Part shown: positions 47,765 through 61,459 of the stretch, piece after piece | How positions within the stretch are numbered: the stretch's first letter is position 1 | Layout of the letters: each line of letters begins with the position of its first letter | Assembly: GCA_037952775.1 (NCBI GenBank) | Contig: JBANAY010000001.1 | Span: 6,436,051-6,500,050 of the forward strand | Length of the DNA: 64,000 nt | Reading direction: 5' to 3' | From: Clonostachys chloroleuca | Lineage: Eukaryota > Ascomycota > Sordariomycetes > Hypocreales > Bionectriaceae | The notes under the pieces: generated by a model | The model's input: the letters and a program-made list of their open reading frames with translations, nothing else | Databases searched by the model: none | What the model was told of the DNA's origin: nothing | Made by a program: the position numbers and the translations under genes

Positions 47765-50700
47765 ATTCTCTATAGAGTTTATATTTTATAAACTTAATTT
47801 ATATATAAGTATTCTATTCTAAAACTATAGTTTATATATCTTTTTATAGATTAAAGTAATTATAATATTATTTTATTCTATTAAATATTTTCTTAATTTC
47901 TTAATATTCTAAGAGTAGATATTTATAGATTTTTTTAATAAGTACTATTTTTATATCTTATTATAGTATTTTTATATTTAGTATAATATTTATTTAAACT
48001 TTAGTATATATTATTTCTTTTAGTATAATATCTAAGGTTTATTATACTAAATATCCCTTATTATTTATTAAAAATAGTTATCTATTAGTTTTTAGAATTA
48101 TTTATTTATACTTAGATTTCTAGCTAAAAGTATTAGTTTTTCTATTTTCTAATTCTTTTTAATATATAATCTTATAATTAAATTTTAATAAATATTTAGT
48201 ATAGTATATTTATTTTCTATTAAGTTATTAGATTATAGTAAAATACTAAATATTTTTATAATCTATATATACTTTAACCTTATAAGATATTCCTAGATAG
48301 TAGTATTTAAATTCTTTAAATATATATATAATAATTATAAATTCCTTATTATAGATAGAATAATTAAGTTCTATATTATATAGTTTTTTTAAATAAAATA
48401 TTATAAGATATAATCTTTCTTTATTATCCCTTTAATTAATTTATATACTAATTATATAATCTAAAGTATTAATTTTAAACTCTACTTTCTTATTTAAATT
48501 AAATATCTATAGTATAGGTTTATTAGTTATATAATTTTTAATATTATTAAATATATCTTAATATTTTAAATTCTATTAAAATTCTTTTTCTTTCTTTATT
48601 AGATTATATAGTAGTATAATAATTTTCCTATAGTTTTTAATAAATTATTAATAGTAATTAGTAAATCTAAAAAAAATTTATACTTTCTTAATATTTATTA
48701 GTTCTTTCTATTTAAAAATTATAATAATTTTACTTTTTTCTATTTATATTTTATTAGATTAAATAGTATATTTTAGAAAGTTAATTTTCTTAATATAGAA
48801 CTAATTTTTCTTAGATTCTATTAGGAGATTTATATTTTTTAGTTTCTTTAAAACCTTATATATATATTTCTTATATATATCTAAGTTATTTAAAAATATT
48901 AAAATATTATTAAAGTATATAATTATAAAGATATTAAAATACTCTTAGAGTACTTAATTAATTATTTATTAAAATATTATAAATATATTTATTAATCTAA
49001 AGAGTATAATAAGATACTTATATAAGCTAAATTTTATTCTAAATATTATTTTCTATTTATCTTCTTCTTTAATTTATATTAAGTTATAAGCTTTCTTTAG
49101 ATCTAGTATAATAAACTATTATTTATTCTATAATTAGTCTCTAAGTTCTATAATTAATAATAAGAGTATTCTATTTTTATATATAATTTTATTTAGCTAG
49201 TAATAATTAATAACTAAATAGAGTTTACTATTTTTCTTAAGTATAAATATTATAAAATATTCTATAAATAAAGTTAATAATTATATATAGCTTTTTACTA
49301 ATATATTATTAATATATTTATAGAGTATTTATAACTAAGATTCTATAAGATTATAAAGTTTATAAAAAACTAGTTCTTTTTCTTTAATAATAGAGATTTT
49401 ATAATTCTATTAGCTATATTATAATAATCCGGTTTCTAGGGTTTTCTTAAATAATTTATTATATTTTTAATATTTCTTTAGAATATAATCTAGTTTTTCC
49501 CTTTTAAGATATTTTTCTTTATTTTTTTATTTTTATTTCTTTCTAGTTTATTAATACTATAGATTAAACTTAATATTATAATTATATTTTTACTAATTTA
49601 TTATATATATCTAATTAATAAAATCTATTTCTAATAGTTATTTTATTTTCTATATTTAGCTTAAGATTTATTTTATCTATTAGAACTCTTAGTAAAATAT
49701 ATTTTTTAATATATTAGACTATAGTACTATTAAGATTATAACTACTATATCTATTTATTATTATAAGTTATTATTTAGGTTTTTTATAATAGTATTTTTA
49801 ATTATTAAGGAATTATTATATTCTTCTAGTATCTAATAAAATTTTAATTTCTATTAATCCTAATATAGATTTATAAGAATATCCCTCTACTCTATATAAC
49901 TAATAAACTAGTTTATTAGTAAGTTTATATTTATAACTATAATAATCCTAGTATAATATTATAGGAATTTAATAGTACTAAGTTATAGATAATATTAAAT
50001 TTCTTTCTATAGATTTTAATTATAAAGTAATTAGTCTTAGAGTTAATAATTCTATTATTATACTTAAATAATATTCTATCTAGAGCTATAATATTATAAG
50101 ACTTTTTCTTTATTTTCTATAATAAGTAAAGTTAGTTAATTATTATTAGTAAGATATAATTATTTAATACTTTATAATCTATTTATACTATAAGTTTATT
50201 TCTCTTAATCTTAATATTTATAATAATATTAATTAAATTTCCTTTTTTAATAGTTTCTAAAGTTTTTTAATTTAATATTATTTTACTATACTATAGCTCT
50301 ATTATAAATAATTTATATTATTTTTTATTTAATTAACTTATTATTTAAATTATTCTTAGTTTTTTTTATTTTTAAATATCTATCTTAAGATATCTATAAA
50401 TATTTTTAGTTCTTCTATATAATTAGAGATAAATTATTTATATTTTCTTTTCTAATTATTTAATTTATTAATTATTATTAGTATTTCTTTATTAGAATAA
50501 ACTTTATTCTATTTTTTTTATTAGTAAAAGTAATTTCTTATTTCTTTATATTACTATTTTCTCTACTATCTATTAGAAATAGTATATTTTATTTATAGTA
50601 TTATTTTAGCTTTTCTTCTTATAACTAGTATTATTATAAATATAATTTAATAGGGTTTATATTATTATTACTATATTTAGCTAGTTCTAATACTATTCTT

Positions 50701-52728
50701 TTAGCTTTTAAATAGTTTTTATACTTTTAGTTATAGTATTATTTAATTTAACTATTATATTTAGCTATTATTTAATCTTTAAAATCTTTATTTTTATATT
50801 ATAATTTAATTTTAATTTTTTTATAGATTTTATATCTTAGTTTAGAGTATAGTTCTATTAGTAGTTTACTATAAGTATATTCCTTAGAATATTCCTCTAG
50901 ATTTTTCTTAAAAATAATATATTATTTAGTACTATATTATTAATATATAAATTATTATATCTATTCTATAGTATACTTATTAAGTATTTTTTTATTAGAA
51001 TATAGAAAGAAATTATTCTTAGCTTTCTCTATTTAATATATTTAATACTAGTTATTATAATAGATTATCTAGAATTCTAGAGAGTAGTTATATATCTATA
51101 TAGTTTCTATATAGATTAGTATTTTATATATACTATTACTAAGTTATATAGTATTAATAGTATTATATTTAAAAATAACTAATTCTTCTAATAGATCTAG
51201 ATATTATTTATATATTTCTCTTAATAGTATATATAGAGTTTATTATATTTAGTTTTAATTTCTATTTTTATAGAAAGATATTATTCTTACTTAGTAGTTA
51301 TTTATAGAATAAATCTATTAATATAAAAGAATATATATTTATATTTAGTAAGTAATCTAAATCTTAGAATCTATTTCTCTTACTTATATTTTTCCTTAAG
51401 CTTCTAAAAGATTTATTAGATTTTCTATTATTATTTTCTAATTATACTTAGTTTTATATATTCTTTAAGTTCTAGTATCTTTTTAAAAATAGATATATTT
51501 TTTAGAGAAAATTTAGGAATTATAATAGTTATAGAGGTTTCTTTCTATATAACTTTATAGATTATTTCTAAAACTTTAGTTTTAGTTTTTCTAATTATTT
51601 CTAACTATTTCTTATTATTCTTAGCAGATTTCTAATCTTTCTTCTTTTTATTTTTCTTAAATTCTAAATATTAGAATAAAATATATCTAATCTTATTATA
51701 ATTATAATATTTATATTTTTCTATAATTCCTAGCTCTATAGATTCTATATATATTCTAGAGATTATAATATATTATTATTATAGTTTTTTAATATTAGTA
51801 AAATAAATTATTTATTATTTATAAGTTTACTATTAATATTATTAGTTATTAATTCTTATAGCTATAGTTATATATTTATAAATACTTATTAGTCTATCTT
51901 CTTTATAGAGTTTATTCTAAATCTCTCTTTTAAATTAGTTAAAGTAATAAAATATAATATATTCTTTATTCTATCTAGTTTTAACTAATAACTAAAGATA
52001 TTAAATACTAAAGATTAAATATAATTCTTTCTAAGAGAGTAGATTAATTTTATATTCTACTTTATACTTTTTATTTTAAATACTAAAAATCTATTTAAGA
52101 ACTTCTATAAAGTAATTAAAGCTTATTATAATATTAATAGTATATTAGCTTCCTTATCTATTAAAATATTTCCTTATAATAGATTTAAATTAGTTAAGTA
52201 TAACTCTCTTAAGTTATAAGTAGGTATATATAATCTTTCTTTTATTAATATTAAGAATAATAGAAAAATAGTTAAAATAAACTTAGAGTTAGATTATAAA
52301 TTCTTAAAGCTTATTTTAAGTTCTATTAAATATCTTAAGTAATAGTAGCTTAAGTAGTTATTCTAGTTCTTTTTCTTAAATAGTAGTTATAGCTTATATA
52401 TAGATATTAGTATTTATAATAGCTTACTATATTATAAAATTAGTTATATTAGTTAATTCCTAATAGATATTTATAAAAATCTTATTAAACTAGTTAATTT
52501 AGTTTTATAAGAACTATATTTCTATAGTATAATTATTATTATTATTACTACTATTATTATTACTATCTTTATCTATAGTATTATTCTTAATAATTAGAAT
52601 AAGTAGATTATTATTAGTAGTAGAAGTATACTATTACTAAGTATAAAATATTATAATAGTTATAATATTTTCTTTATTATTATATAGTAATTAAAATAAA
52701 ATAATTAGCTAAATAAAAGTTATTAATA
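47765..52728 (-). mobile_element. 5' internal part of the outer Gypsy (gag and most of pol)
   Basis: It corresponds to 42432-47386 of the younger element with nearly every remaining C in CpT. The reverse transcriptase counterpart lies near 49200-49000 and the gag leader near 52700-52550. No frame is open. Confidence 0.85.
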
Positions 52729-53104
52729 TATAATAGTTAGATAACTTATACTAGATAGGGTTTAGAGTAGATTAAGATTAAACTAATTAAAGTATTATTC
52801 TAAGTAGTATAATTAGATTATCTTAAGCTATATAATATAAGTTACTATTAATATATAAGTATTATAGAGCTAGTAATAATAGATATATAAATAATATTAT
52901 TAATAACTATCTAAAAGAGTATTCTATCTAATAAAATAAATATATATATATATTAAGAGCTTATAATAGCTTACTAATAATCTAGAGTAAGTTAGATTAA
53001 GAATTATTCAGATTTACTAATAATCCAGAGTAATCTATCTCTTATTAGTAGAAAAGATAGAGTATACTATATAATACTTAGTAGTATATACTTTATTTAT
53101 AATA
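52729..53104 (-). repeat. 5' LTR of the outer Gypsy
   Basis: 376 bp, starting TATAATAGTTAGATAACTTA and ending CTTTATTTATAATA. It shares its distal (U3) half with the interrupted LTR at 36091-37545 but not with the younger element. Confidence 0.9.
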
Positions 53105-53109
53105 AAATA

Positions 53110-54154
53110 CTTCTAATTAGGGTATTTCTCTAAGTAATAATAAGAAGGCTCTAGATTAGTAGCTAATTAATAATATATAAACACCTCTTATAGATTTAAA
53201 TATAGAATCTCTTCTATTTAAATTTATAATAAAGTAGTACTAAGAGAGATTAAAAGAGATAGGATTTAATACTTATATTAATCTATAAGATAATCCTAAA
53301 AAACTATTTATTAGGGAGTTCTTATTACTATATAATCTTATTAAGATATATAATAAAGCAGAGCTACAGCTGGTATTAGATTTTATACTAATTTATAGGG
53401 GTAGTATAAAGAAATATAAGTATCTACTTTAATAGAACTATACTATAGATTCTAACTTCTCTAGTAATACTATTCTTTAAGATATTTAAGAACAGATTTA
53501 AGATATAGAAAGAGAAGATTTAGAGCTTTAAAATAATATATCTTACTTTTTTTTAGATTATATATAGTATAGTTATTCAGGAGTATTATTAGTAGTAATA
53601 TTTATATATATTATATTAATATATTATAATAGATCTTTAACCTGGTATTATATATAATATAGATATATAATAAAGCTATATATTATTATAATTTTATTAT
53701 ATTTTTAACCTACTCTTATAATACTATATTAAATAATATATCTCCTAATATTTTTAAATAAGATTTAGAGTAGTTATTACAGGCTGAGTCTTATAGTAAT
53801 AGGTATATATAGTAGTAATCTATTTACTAGTCTTATTACAGCTAGCCTTATAGCTACTTATAATTTCTCTCTTTTATAATAAAAATAATATATCTCCTCT
53901 AGTATTATAGCTACTTAACTCCTTATTTCTTACTATATTATAATTAGTAAGCCTCTTATTTATCCTTATATAATAAACTCGATCCTGAGCTACTGCTCGA
54001 AGTATCTAATAAAGGTACTATACTCAGAGATTTATAAATACTTTAACTTTTTAAATTCTTACTCTTTCTATAATCTATCTTAGCTAAAGGCCTTTAATTT
54101 TAAAGTAACTAATATAACTCTGCAGCAGCAGCTAAATAATCACTTATCTTTATC
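53110..54154. other. AT-rich relic DNA, no family recognised
   Basis: The right flank of the outer element. A few C/G-retaining spots occur (for example GAGCTACTGCTCGAAGTATC near 53990). Nothing coding or repetitive was identified. Confidence 0.5.
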
Positions 54155-54520
54155 TATTATAAATTTTATCCTAATATATAAATTATATATAGAACCTTAT
54201 ATTTTTTAACTAATTATCTATAGATTATTAGAATTTTATAATAATTTTTATAATTTAGAAATATAGATTATTATTAAGCTTTAATAATCTATTAGTATAT
54301 ATATATATTTATTTTATTAGATAGAATAGTTTTTTAAATAGTTATTAATAATATTATCTATATATCTATTATTACTAGCTCTATAATACTTATATATTAA
54401 TAGTAACTTATATTATATAGCTTATAATAATCTAATTATACTATTTAGAATAATATTCTAATTAGTTATATCCTAATCTATTCTAAACTTCTATTTAATA
54501 TAAGTTATCTAATTATTATA
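54155..54520 (+). repeat. 5' LTR of a truncated plus-strand Gypsy copy
   Basis: A 366-bp reverse-complement form of the LTR, starting TATTATAAATTTTATCC and ending GTTATCTAATTATTATA. The internal leader TATTAATAACTCTTATTATA follows at once, matching the minus-strand leader of the element at 47387. Its U3 half is of the solo-LTR (34723) subtype. Confidence 0.85.
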
Positions 54521-54685
54521 TATTAATAACTCTTATTATACTAATTATCTTATCTTATTTATTATATAATAATAAAAAAGATATTATAACTATAATAAAT
54601 TCTACTAATTTTAATTCTAACTAGTAATCTATTATATCTACTTATCTACTCTTTATTAATAATATAATAAATAAAAATAGAAGTA

Positions 54686-54860
<175 letters not shown>

Positions 54861-57800
54861 GGAGATTTAGTTAGTTTAAAACTAGATTAATTAGCTTTAA
54901 AATTATTTAATTAGTTTTTAAAATAAATTAACTATTATAATTAATACTATAGAGTAATAAGCTATTATAAATACTATTATTATAATCTAAGTTATAATTA
55001 TAATCTAAGAATATAAACTAGAATAATTATTTAAACTATTAGTATTTAAAATATTAAATAAAATCTAATTTAAACTCTAAGAGTTTATTTTATAATTTAG
55101 AGTATATTTTAATTATTTCTTTCTTATTCTTAATACTAATATAACTAAAATTATATATACTTACTTTTAACTTATTAAAAGTATATTTAAATAATTTAAA
55201 CTAATTATTAAGAAGTAGTTTAATAAATAAGAAAACTAATAAATTATTTAGATTATAATAAGTTTTAATTATTTTAAAAAAAGTTTTTAAATAAACTTTT
55301 ATAATTTAGAATAAATAATATAAAGCTAAATATAATATTAATAAACTTATTTAAATTAGTTTTTAGTACTAGATATATTTAACTATTAGTTAAAATAAAA
55401 TAGAATTATAAATAAGCTATATTTTACTATTTTAATAAACTTAAGGAAAAAGTATAAAAAGAATTATATAAAGAAAATTAATTATCTAATCTCTATAACT
55501 ATATAATAATAGTTATATATATTAATAATAGATAATATTAATAATAAATATAAAGAAAGGAATCTATTTATATAAATACTAATAAACTTTAATATAATCT
55601 AAGATAGAGAATTATAATTTTTAGAATATATATAGATTCTATAAAGCTAGAAGATATAGAAAAATAAAAATACTATAATTATAATAAGATTAAATATATT
55701 TTTATTATAATATCTAAAGTTTAAAAAGTAAAAATAAAAAGATTAGAAATTTATTAAAAAAAATAAAAAATAATTAAAAATAATTAAAATTAAAACTCTT
55801 AAAATAATTAGAAAAACTATTTAGAAAATAAATTCAATAATTATTATAGTTTCTAAACTTTTTATATTATCTATTTCTACTTTTAAAAAGATATTAGAAT
55901 TAGAGAAATATTAGAACTATAAAATATTAAGAGAAAACTAATAATAACTTTTATAAATCTTTTAAGAATTTAAATAAAAATATAAGTAAAAAGAATAAAT
56001 TATACAATTTAAACTATTTATTAAGTATAAATACTTATTTCTTTATAATAATAGAATTATTCTTTATAATTCTATAGAAAAATAATAGTATATATTTACT
56101 AAAGAAGAAATAAAAACTAAACTTAATAAACTTTATATTTATTATTAAAAGAAAATCTAAAAATAAAATCTAAACTAAAAATTAGAATTAGTAATTCATA
56201 ATAAAGAAACTATTAATATTATTTAAAAAAATAATAATAGATATAATATATTAATTTATATAAAAACTATAGAAATATAGAACTACTCTATAGAATTATA
56301 AATAACTTATTATAATATATAGTATAAAATATATTAGAAAAATAAGATTATAAATAACTTTTTTATATTTCTAATAGAAAAAATTCCTATTAAATATAAA
56401 TATAATACTTTATATATTAATAATATAGACTAAGATTATATACTATCTTTAAAGAAATTATAAAAGAATATTCTATTAAATATATATATAAAGAACTTCT
56501 AGTAGAATTATATTAAAAATAAAAATATAAAATCTGTAAAGATAATAAAATTAAATTATAATATAAATAAAAATAAATAGAAATATAAACTATAATTACT
56601 TATAATAATTAGATTAAATAATATAATAATTAGAACTATAAAACTTATTTAGATATAAAATAAAAAGTATTAAAATTAGTAAGATATAGTAATAATAATA
56701 TAAATACTACTAAACTATATTTCTAATAATAATAGCTATAAGAGAAAAAATACTATTTAGAAGAATAATTATTTTTAATAATTAGTAAAAGAAATAGTAA
56801 TATAGAATAATTAGAAATTATCTCTATTAATAAAAAAGAATAGAGAAAAGTATATTTTAAGAAAAAAGAACTATAAGAATAGATAATAAAGTTCTAATAG
56901 TTTATTTTAAAACTATAAATATTTAAAATACTTAAGAAAATTTTAAAATAAATATCTAAGAATAATAATAAATAAGAAAAGCTTAAATAATAAATTAATT
57001 AAATAAAAAATAATCTAAACTATTTATAATAAAGCTATAGTATAATATAATACTAATAATATATTAGAAAACTCTAAAAGCTATTAAAATAAAAGTTTAC
57101 TTTATATTCTTATAGAAATAAAAATTAAAAGAAACTAGCTTATAGTATTTATTAATTATAGAGTATAGGAAAATTATATCTTATTAATAGTAATTAACTA
57201 ATTCTATTTATTATAGAAAATAAAGGGAAAAATCTATATAATTACTAATATTAAAAGTTTAAAATTTAAATATAATAATAGAATTATTAACTCTAAGACT
57301 AATAATCTTATAATTAAAATCTAAGAAAAGAAATTTAATAATATCTATAATCTAGTACTATTAGAAATCTATAAAGTTATATTAGAATTATTATAATTAT
57401 AAGATATAAATCTACTAATAGATAAATTTACTAGTTATATAAAGTAGAAGGATACTTTTATAAATCTATATTAGAATTAATAAAAATTAAATTTTTATTA
57501 GATATTAGAAAAGTAGAATAATTTTTTAATAACTAAAGATATTACTATAAAAAATAAAAATAATAACTCTAAATAATAAGTAGATATAGTAATTATAATC
57601 TTAATAATATTATAATCTAGTATAATAAGAACTAAGATAAATAATATAAATTTTAAAGTAAATATAGAAATAGAAATAGCTTTTAGATATATTTCTAATA
57701 CTAATTAATTAGAAATAATTAATAAAAGAATAATAATAAGAATATAAAATTAAATATAATTAATAATAATAAAAAATAGAAAAACTATCTATAGAACTAT

Positions 57801-57960
57801 TTAATATTAAAATTAAAGAATAGAGCTAAATAAATAATAAATAAAAAACTTAATAGAATAAAGAAAATAATATTTAATATAAATACTAATAAAAAGAATA
57901 TTTAAAGAAAGAAAAATAATTTAAGAATATTTTATAAGTATTAGTATACTAAATACTACT

Positions 57961-58600
57961 AACTAGTAGTTATTAGCTAGAAGCTAGAAGTAGAGTAGTT
58001 TACTTAGTTAGGACTGCTCTAGAACTGTATTTATAACTAGTTTACTTTTATAGCTAGGATAGTAACTTAATTAATTATTTTTAACCTATCTACTCTATAG
58101 TATATACTTTAGAAAAGCCTTCTAATACTAATTAGTAGTTATATAGTAGCTATAGATTAGTAAAGAAGAAGAGATAAGATTTCCTAAGTACTTAGGGAAG
58201 TATAGTCCTTCTATAAGTACTAGTTTTATACTATAGAACTATATATAATATATAATATAATAATACTATTATTTTTTATATACTCTAAACAGTTACTTTA
58301 GAGATTACTTATTCCTCTAATAATACTATTAGTACTAGAAATACCTCTAAAGAGTATTATATTATATATATCTCCCTATTAATATAGATAGAAGTAATTA
58401 ATAAGATTACTTCCTTCCCTAACTACTTAATTTTAAGAGTTTACTCTTATAGAATACTCTTCCTTTCCTAACTCTAGAAGGAAATAAGATAATCCCTTAT
58501 ATTTCTCCCTTACTACTACTCTATTTCCTATAACTTATTAAAATCCTCCTAAATAGAGATCCTAGTTCTTTAAATAAGAATAAAACCCTAGGTATTATTC
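57961..58600. other. AT-rich relic DNA at block boundary
   Basis: Moderately decayed sequence with more C than the Gypsy remnants. No gene or known repeat was recognised. Composition rises abruptly at about 58595. Confidence 0.5.
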
Positions 58601-58605
58601 ACAGG

Positions 58606-58669
58606 CGATTCTGCCAGAATCGTCCATACAAATAGGTAAGCGGGTAGTAGTTTTATTTCCGCAGAATCG
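58606..58669. promoter_or_regulatory. Inverted repeat upstream of the helicase-like gene
   Basis: CGATTCTGCCAGAATCG (58606-58622) is a perfect 8-bp inverted repeat with a one-base spacer. The half-site CAGAATCG recurs at 58662-58669. It could be a dimeric protein-binding site or a transposon-end trace; function unknown. Confidence 0.45.
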
Positions 58670-58708
58670 TTTGCCGCTGGGCTGAGTCGCTGATTGGTCA
58701 GCGCTCCA

Positions 58709-58775
58709 GGGTTATGGGTAACTTTGGGTTAGGGTTACGCAGGGTTACGCAGGGTTACAACGCAGGGTTACAGGG
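58709..58775 (+). repeat. Telomere-like GGGTTA repeats
   Basis: Six GGGTTA units occur within 67 bp, some as GGGTTACGCA or GGGTTACAACGCA, including one true tandem TTAGGG junction. This is the vertebrate/fungal telomere unit in degenerate form, 120 bp upstream of the helicase-like gene. Confidence 0.75.
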
Positions 58776-59647
58776 GTAGAGAGGAAAAGGGGGCAGGTAA
58801 TAGATATATATAGGAAGGAAGAAGAATAGTACTTACTATTTGGTTATATTCTATTATTACTACTATAAGTCAGTATTCAAGTATTACTAGTATACAGTAT
58901 GAACGAATATATACAGCTTGATGAGGAGCACTAGATACTTATTTGCTGTAAATGTAATACCGTACTACGGCCGAATACTTTTGAGAAGTACTTCCGACGG
59001 GCATATCAATTAATAGGCAACACGCTCAGAGATATTAATAACTACTACACTGGCATGGACTTAGCTGACCCAGAAAAGGATGCACTCCCAGCGGATGGCG
59101 GTATAGCTATTAAATTACTCCCCGTGCTAAGCGGATACAGCTGTAACGCGTGCTGATATCTAATAGTGGTACGAGATAATATTGTCTGCTACTAGAGAGA
59201 AGTATAGCACGGTAGAGCAGAGTTTCGGTAGATAGAGGTCCGGCTGCAGATGTAGATGGGGGGAAGTACGCGCGGTACTGGACGGTCCGAGAGGATGATA
59301 GTAATGGTAATAACAACGACGGTGGCAGCATAGTTGCGTCTGATAACGGCGGTATTAGCGCTATGGAGAGCATGATTGCTAATAGTGAAGCGCAGCTCAA
59401 GGCAGAGGATGCTATGAGGCTCCGGTTGGGCGATTTGGAAGAGGACATCGACCGTAATTCATCATGGGTCAAGAGGCTGGGCTGGGTAAGGCACTTTGGC
59501 TCCCACGACTTACTGAGCATTTATCAAGCAGCTGAGTGGATAAGGGCGAAGGCACCAATAGCCGGGAGGGCCCAACAGGTAGAGGATGAGCAAGCAGCCC
59601 GTGAAAGGGTATTGTTGAGCTGACTCGGGCAGAGCTTCGACCGCGAG

Positions 59648-61459
59648 GTGGACCGCTGCTGCTGGCGGCTCGACAGCGTGCCGATGGAGATGCTCCAGTG
59701 GCTCGGCAGCATCACGGCGGCGAACCCGAGCGGTGTGCCGTTTGGTCGCAAGGGCAAGGAGGTGTCGATGAGTAAGTACCGGTCCGTTGGTCACCGCTAC
59801 TTGAGCTTCTGCTGGAGGGCATATCGCATCGGGCGCGAGGAGGCGTACGAGCGCTGGGCTGTCCGCTTTACCGACGAGCAGTGGAGCTTGCTATGCGATG
59901 TCGTGGGAGAGCTGGAGGGGGTGGCATTTTCCAGCAGTTATGATAGCGGCTTCTGCAGTGGTAGGGAGAGGGAAGTAGACGAGAGCGACGGCGATGTCGG
60001 CAGCGATGAGGATGACGACAGTGGTGAGAGAGAGGTGGATGATGAGGATGTGGCCGCTCTGCTGTACAGTGCACTTGATAGGGCTGTTTTTTTATTCATT
60101 TCTGCTTCGGTCAAGGTTCATGTCGGCGGAAATGTGTATATAAACGCGCTGCTGAGCTTCTGTGCAGCGCTGGGTATCCGACAACGACCGCTTGGCTATA
60201 CGGAGCCACACTTGTACACAGGGATGCTCGCGGCGGTGCTTTGGTGGGGTCGGTTGTTTTTTTTAGAGTCAATATTTGAGAATCAGCCCCGAGATCAAGA
60301 TGAGGTTAGTATCGATGCTGTACTAGCATTCCGAGAACAGTACACGGCATGGATGTGCACTGGTACGCATACTGTCGTGAGCACGATTATCGGGTGGATG
60401 GCGTATGGTAAAGGTTGGTGCAATAACATGGGCGGGCAGGCGTTAATACGATGGACTGACGACGGAGAGGCGGTAGTACATATGGGGGAGCAGATCAGCA
60501 TCGAGAGCTTTACACGTACGCTCCGCGACCAGATCACAGAGGCGCACAAGCTGCTGGATGGACTGTTCGGAGGGACGTGGGAGACGGTCAGCCGAGCGGT
60601 CGATATAAATCGCATTGCTGACAGTATGGTGCGGCTTGGGGCGGGTCAATCATTCGCAACCGACCCGAGGAATAGGTGGCTGAAGGCCGGGCCCGCAAAG
60701 GTGATGAGGTTGATAGAGACGTCCATTTGGGATTCCGCGCGTAGCCGGTGGAAGCGACAAGGCGTCGTCAAGTGGCTCCGACGCTTGCGACTGCTCCGCG
60801 AGACGCTCATGCTGCTCGTGCATATATGGGGCGGGCTCCCGGGTAGGGGACCGGAACTGACGACGATGCGGCACTGTGACTCGTGGCAGCTGATACGGAA
60901 CGTATTCGTCATGGACGGGCAGGTCATGATTGTTACGGACCGAGACAAGATGAAGGCGATCCGCGACAACGGCCGTAAGGTAGCACGGTTCGTACCCGAT
61001 GGGATCGGGCAGATGATAGTAGCATATATATCGTGGTTGATCCCGGCCGAACGGACGCTGCGGCGGGAGTGTAAGCTCGCTGAGCTATGTGGTGAGCAGC
61101 TGGAATATATGTGGAGGGATGGCAGCTCGCGGGTGTGGGATACCGAACAGCTAAGCAGGAAGCTCGCGCGTGTGATACAGGCTGGCACGGGGGTTAGGAT
61201 CAGGGTGGGCAGGTATCGGGCGGTGGCGATCGAGATAGGACGCCGGATCCGAGGGCTAGTGATGAGGCAGATCGAGGGACAGATGGAGGACGGCGATAAT
61301 GACGATAACATCGAGGTCGATCCGATCACAGGCGAGCCGATCGACTGCGGGGGAGCTGGAACATTGTGTGGGATCTGCAGTCAACGCACGGGACCCGGAT
61401 CGCGAGGCAGCACTATGCCGTCTACATCAGCTTCCCGGGGAAGCTGCAGCCGGAAATGA
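59648..61459 (+). CDS. Middle domain of the telomere-linked helicase locus (open frame)
   Basis: A 603-codon open frame without introns. The first ~100 residues are of unknown fold. An acidic Asp/Glu/Ser-rich linker (about 60000-60050) follows, then a conserved region with G-L-P-G-R-G-P-E-L-T-T-M-R-H. This last motif recalls the G-G-P-P-R-G-x-E-L segment of large fungal proteins that accompany RecQ-like helicases. The last ~30 codons after 61353 are out of the true frame; correct reading continues in the helicase frame. In phase upstream sequence extends back to 59264 across the TGA at 59621, so this start is not the native one. Confidence 0.7.
   Translation: MDRCCWRLDSVPMEMLQWLGSITAANPSGVPFGRKGKEVSMSKYRSVGHRYLSFCWRAYRIGREEAYERWAVRFTDEQWSLLCDVVGELEGVAFSSSYDSGFCSGREREVDESDGDVGSDEDDDSGEREVDDEDVAALLYSALDRAVFLFISASVKVHVGGNVYINALLSFCAALGIRQRPLGYTEPHLYTGMLAAVLWWGRLFFLESIFENQPRDQDEVSIDAVLAFREQYTAWMCTGTHTVVSTIIGWMAYGKGWCNNMGGQALIRWTDDGEAVVHMGEQISIESFTRTLRDQITEAHKLLDGLFGGTWETVSRAVDINRIADSMVRLGAGQSFATDPRNRWLKAGPAKVMRLIETSIWDSARSRWKRQGVVKWLRRLRLLRETLMLLVHIWGGLPGRGPELTTMRHCDSWQLIRNVFVMDGQVMIVTDRDKMKAIRDNGRKVARFVPDGIGQMIVAYISWLIPAERTLRRECKLAELCGEQLEYMWRDGSSRVWDTEQLSRKLARVIQAGTGVRIRVGRYRAVAIEIGRRIRGLVMRQIEGQMEDGDNDDNIEVDPITGEPIDCGGAGTLCGICSQRTGPGSRGSTMPSTSASRGSCSRK

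Larger units (their letters stand above)
36091..53104 (-). mobile_element. Outer (older) Ty3/Gypsy element hosting three nested insertions
   Basis: Its LTRs start at 36091 and end at 53104, flanked by a perfect AAATA duplication (36086-36090 and 53105-53109). Inside are retroposons at 36262-37310 and 38551-39557 and a complete younger Gypsy at 40302-47764. Removing these with their target duplications leaves about 7,466 bp, against 7,463 bp for the younger copy. The interior matches the younger element segment by segment: 37546-40301 corresponds to its 3' part and 47765-52728 to pol and gag. All frames are destroyed by C-to-T/G-to-A change. Confidence 0.92.

Noticed and set aside
59110..59520. 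Minus-strand open frame of 136 codons opposite the helicase gene
   Set aside because: Low-complexity Ser/Leu-rich translation and complete overlap with the recognisable plus-strand coding sequence.
60646..61329. Minus-strand open frame of 227 codons
   Set aside because: Shadow of the G-rich plus-strand helicase frame; composition is Ser/Arg/Pro-rich with no domain.
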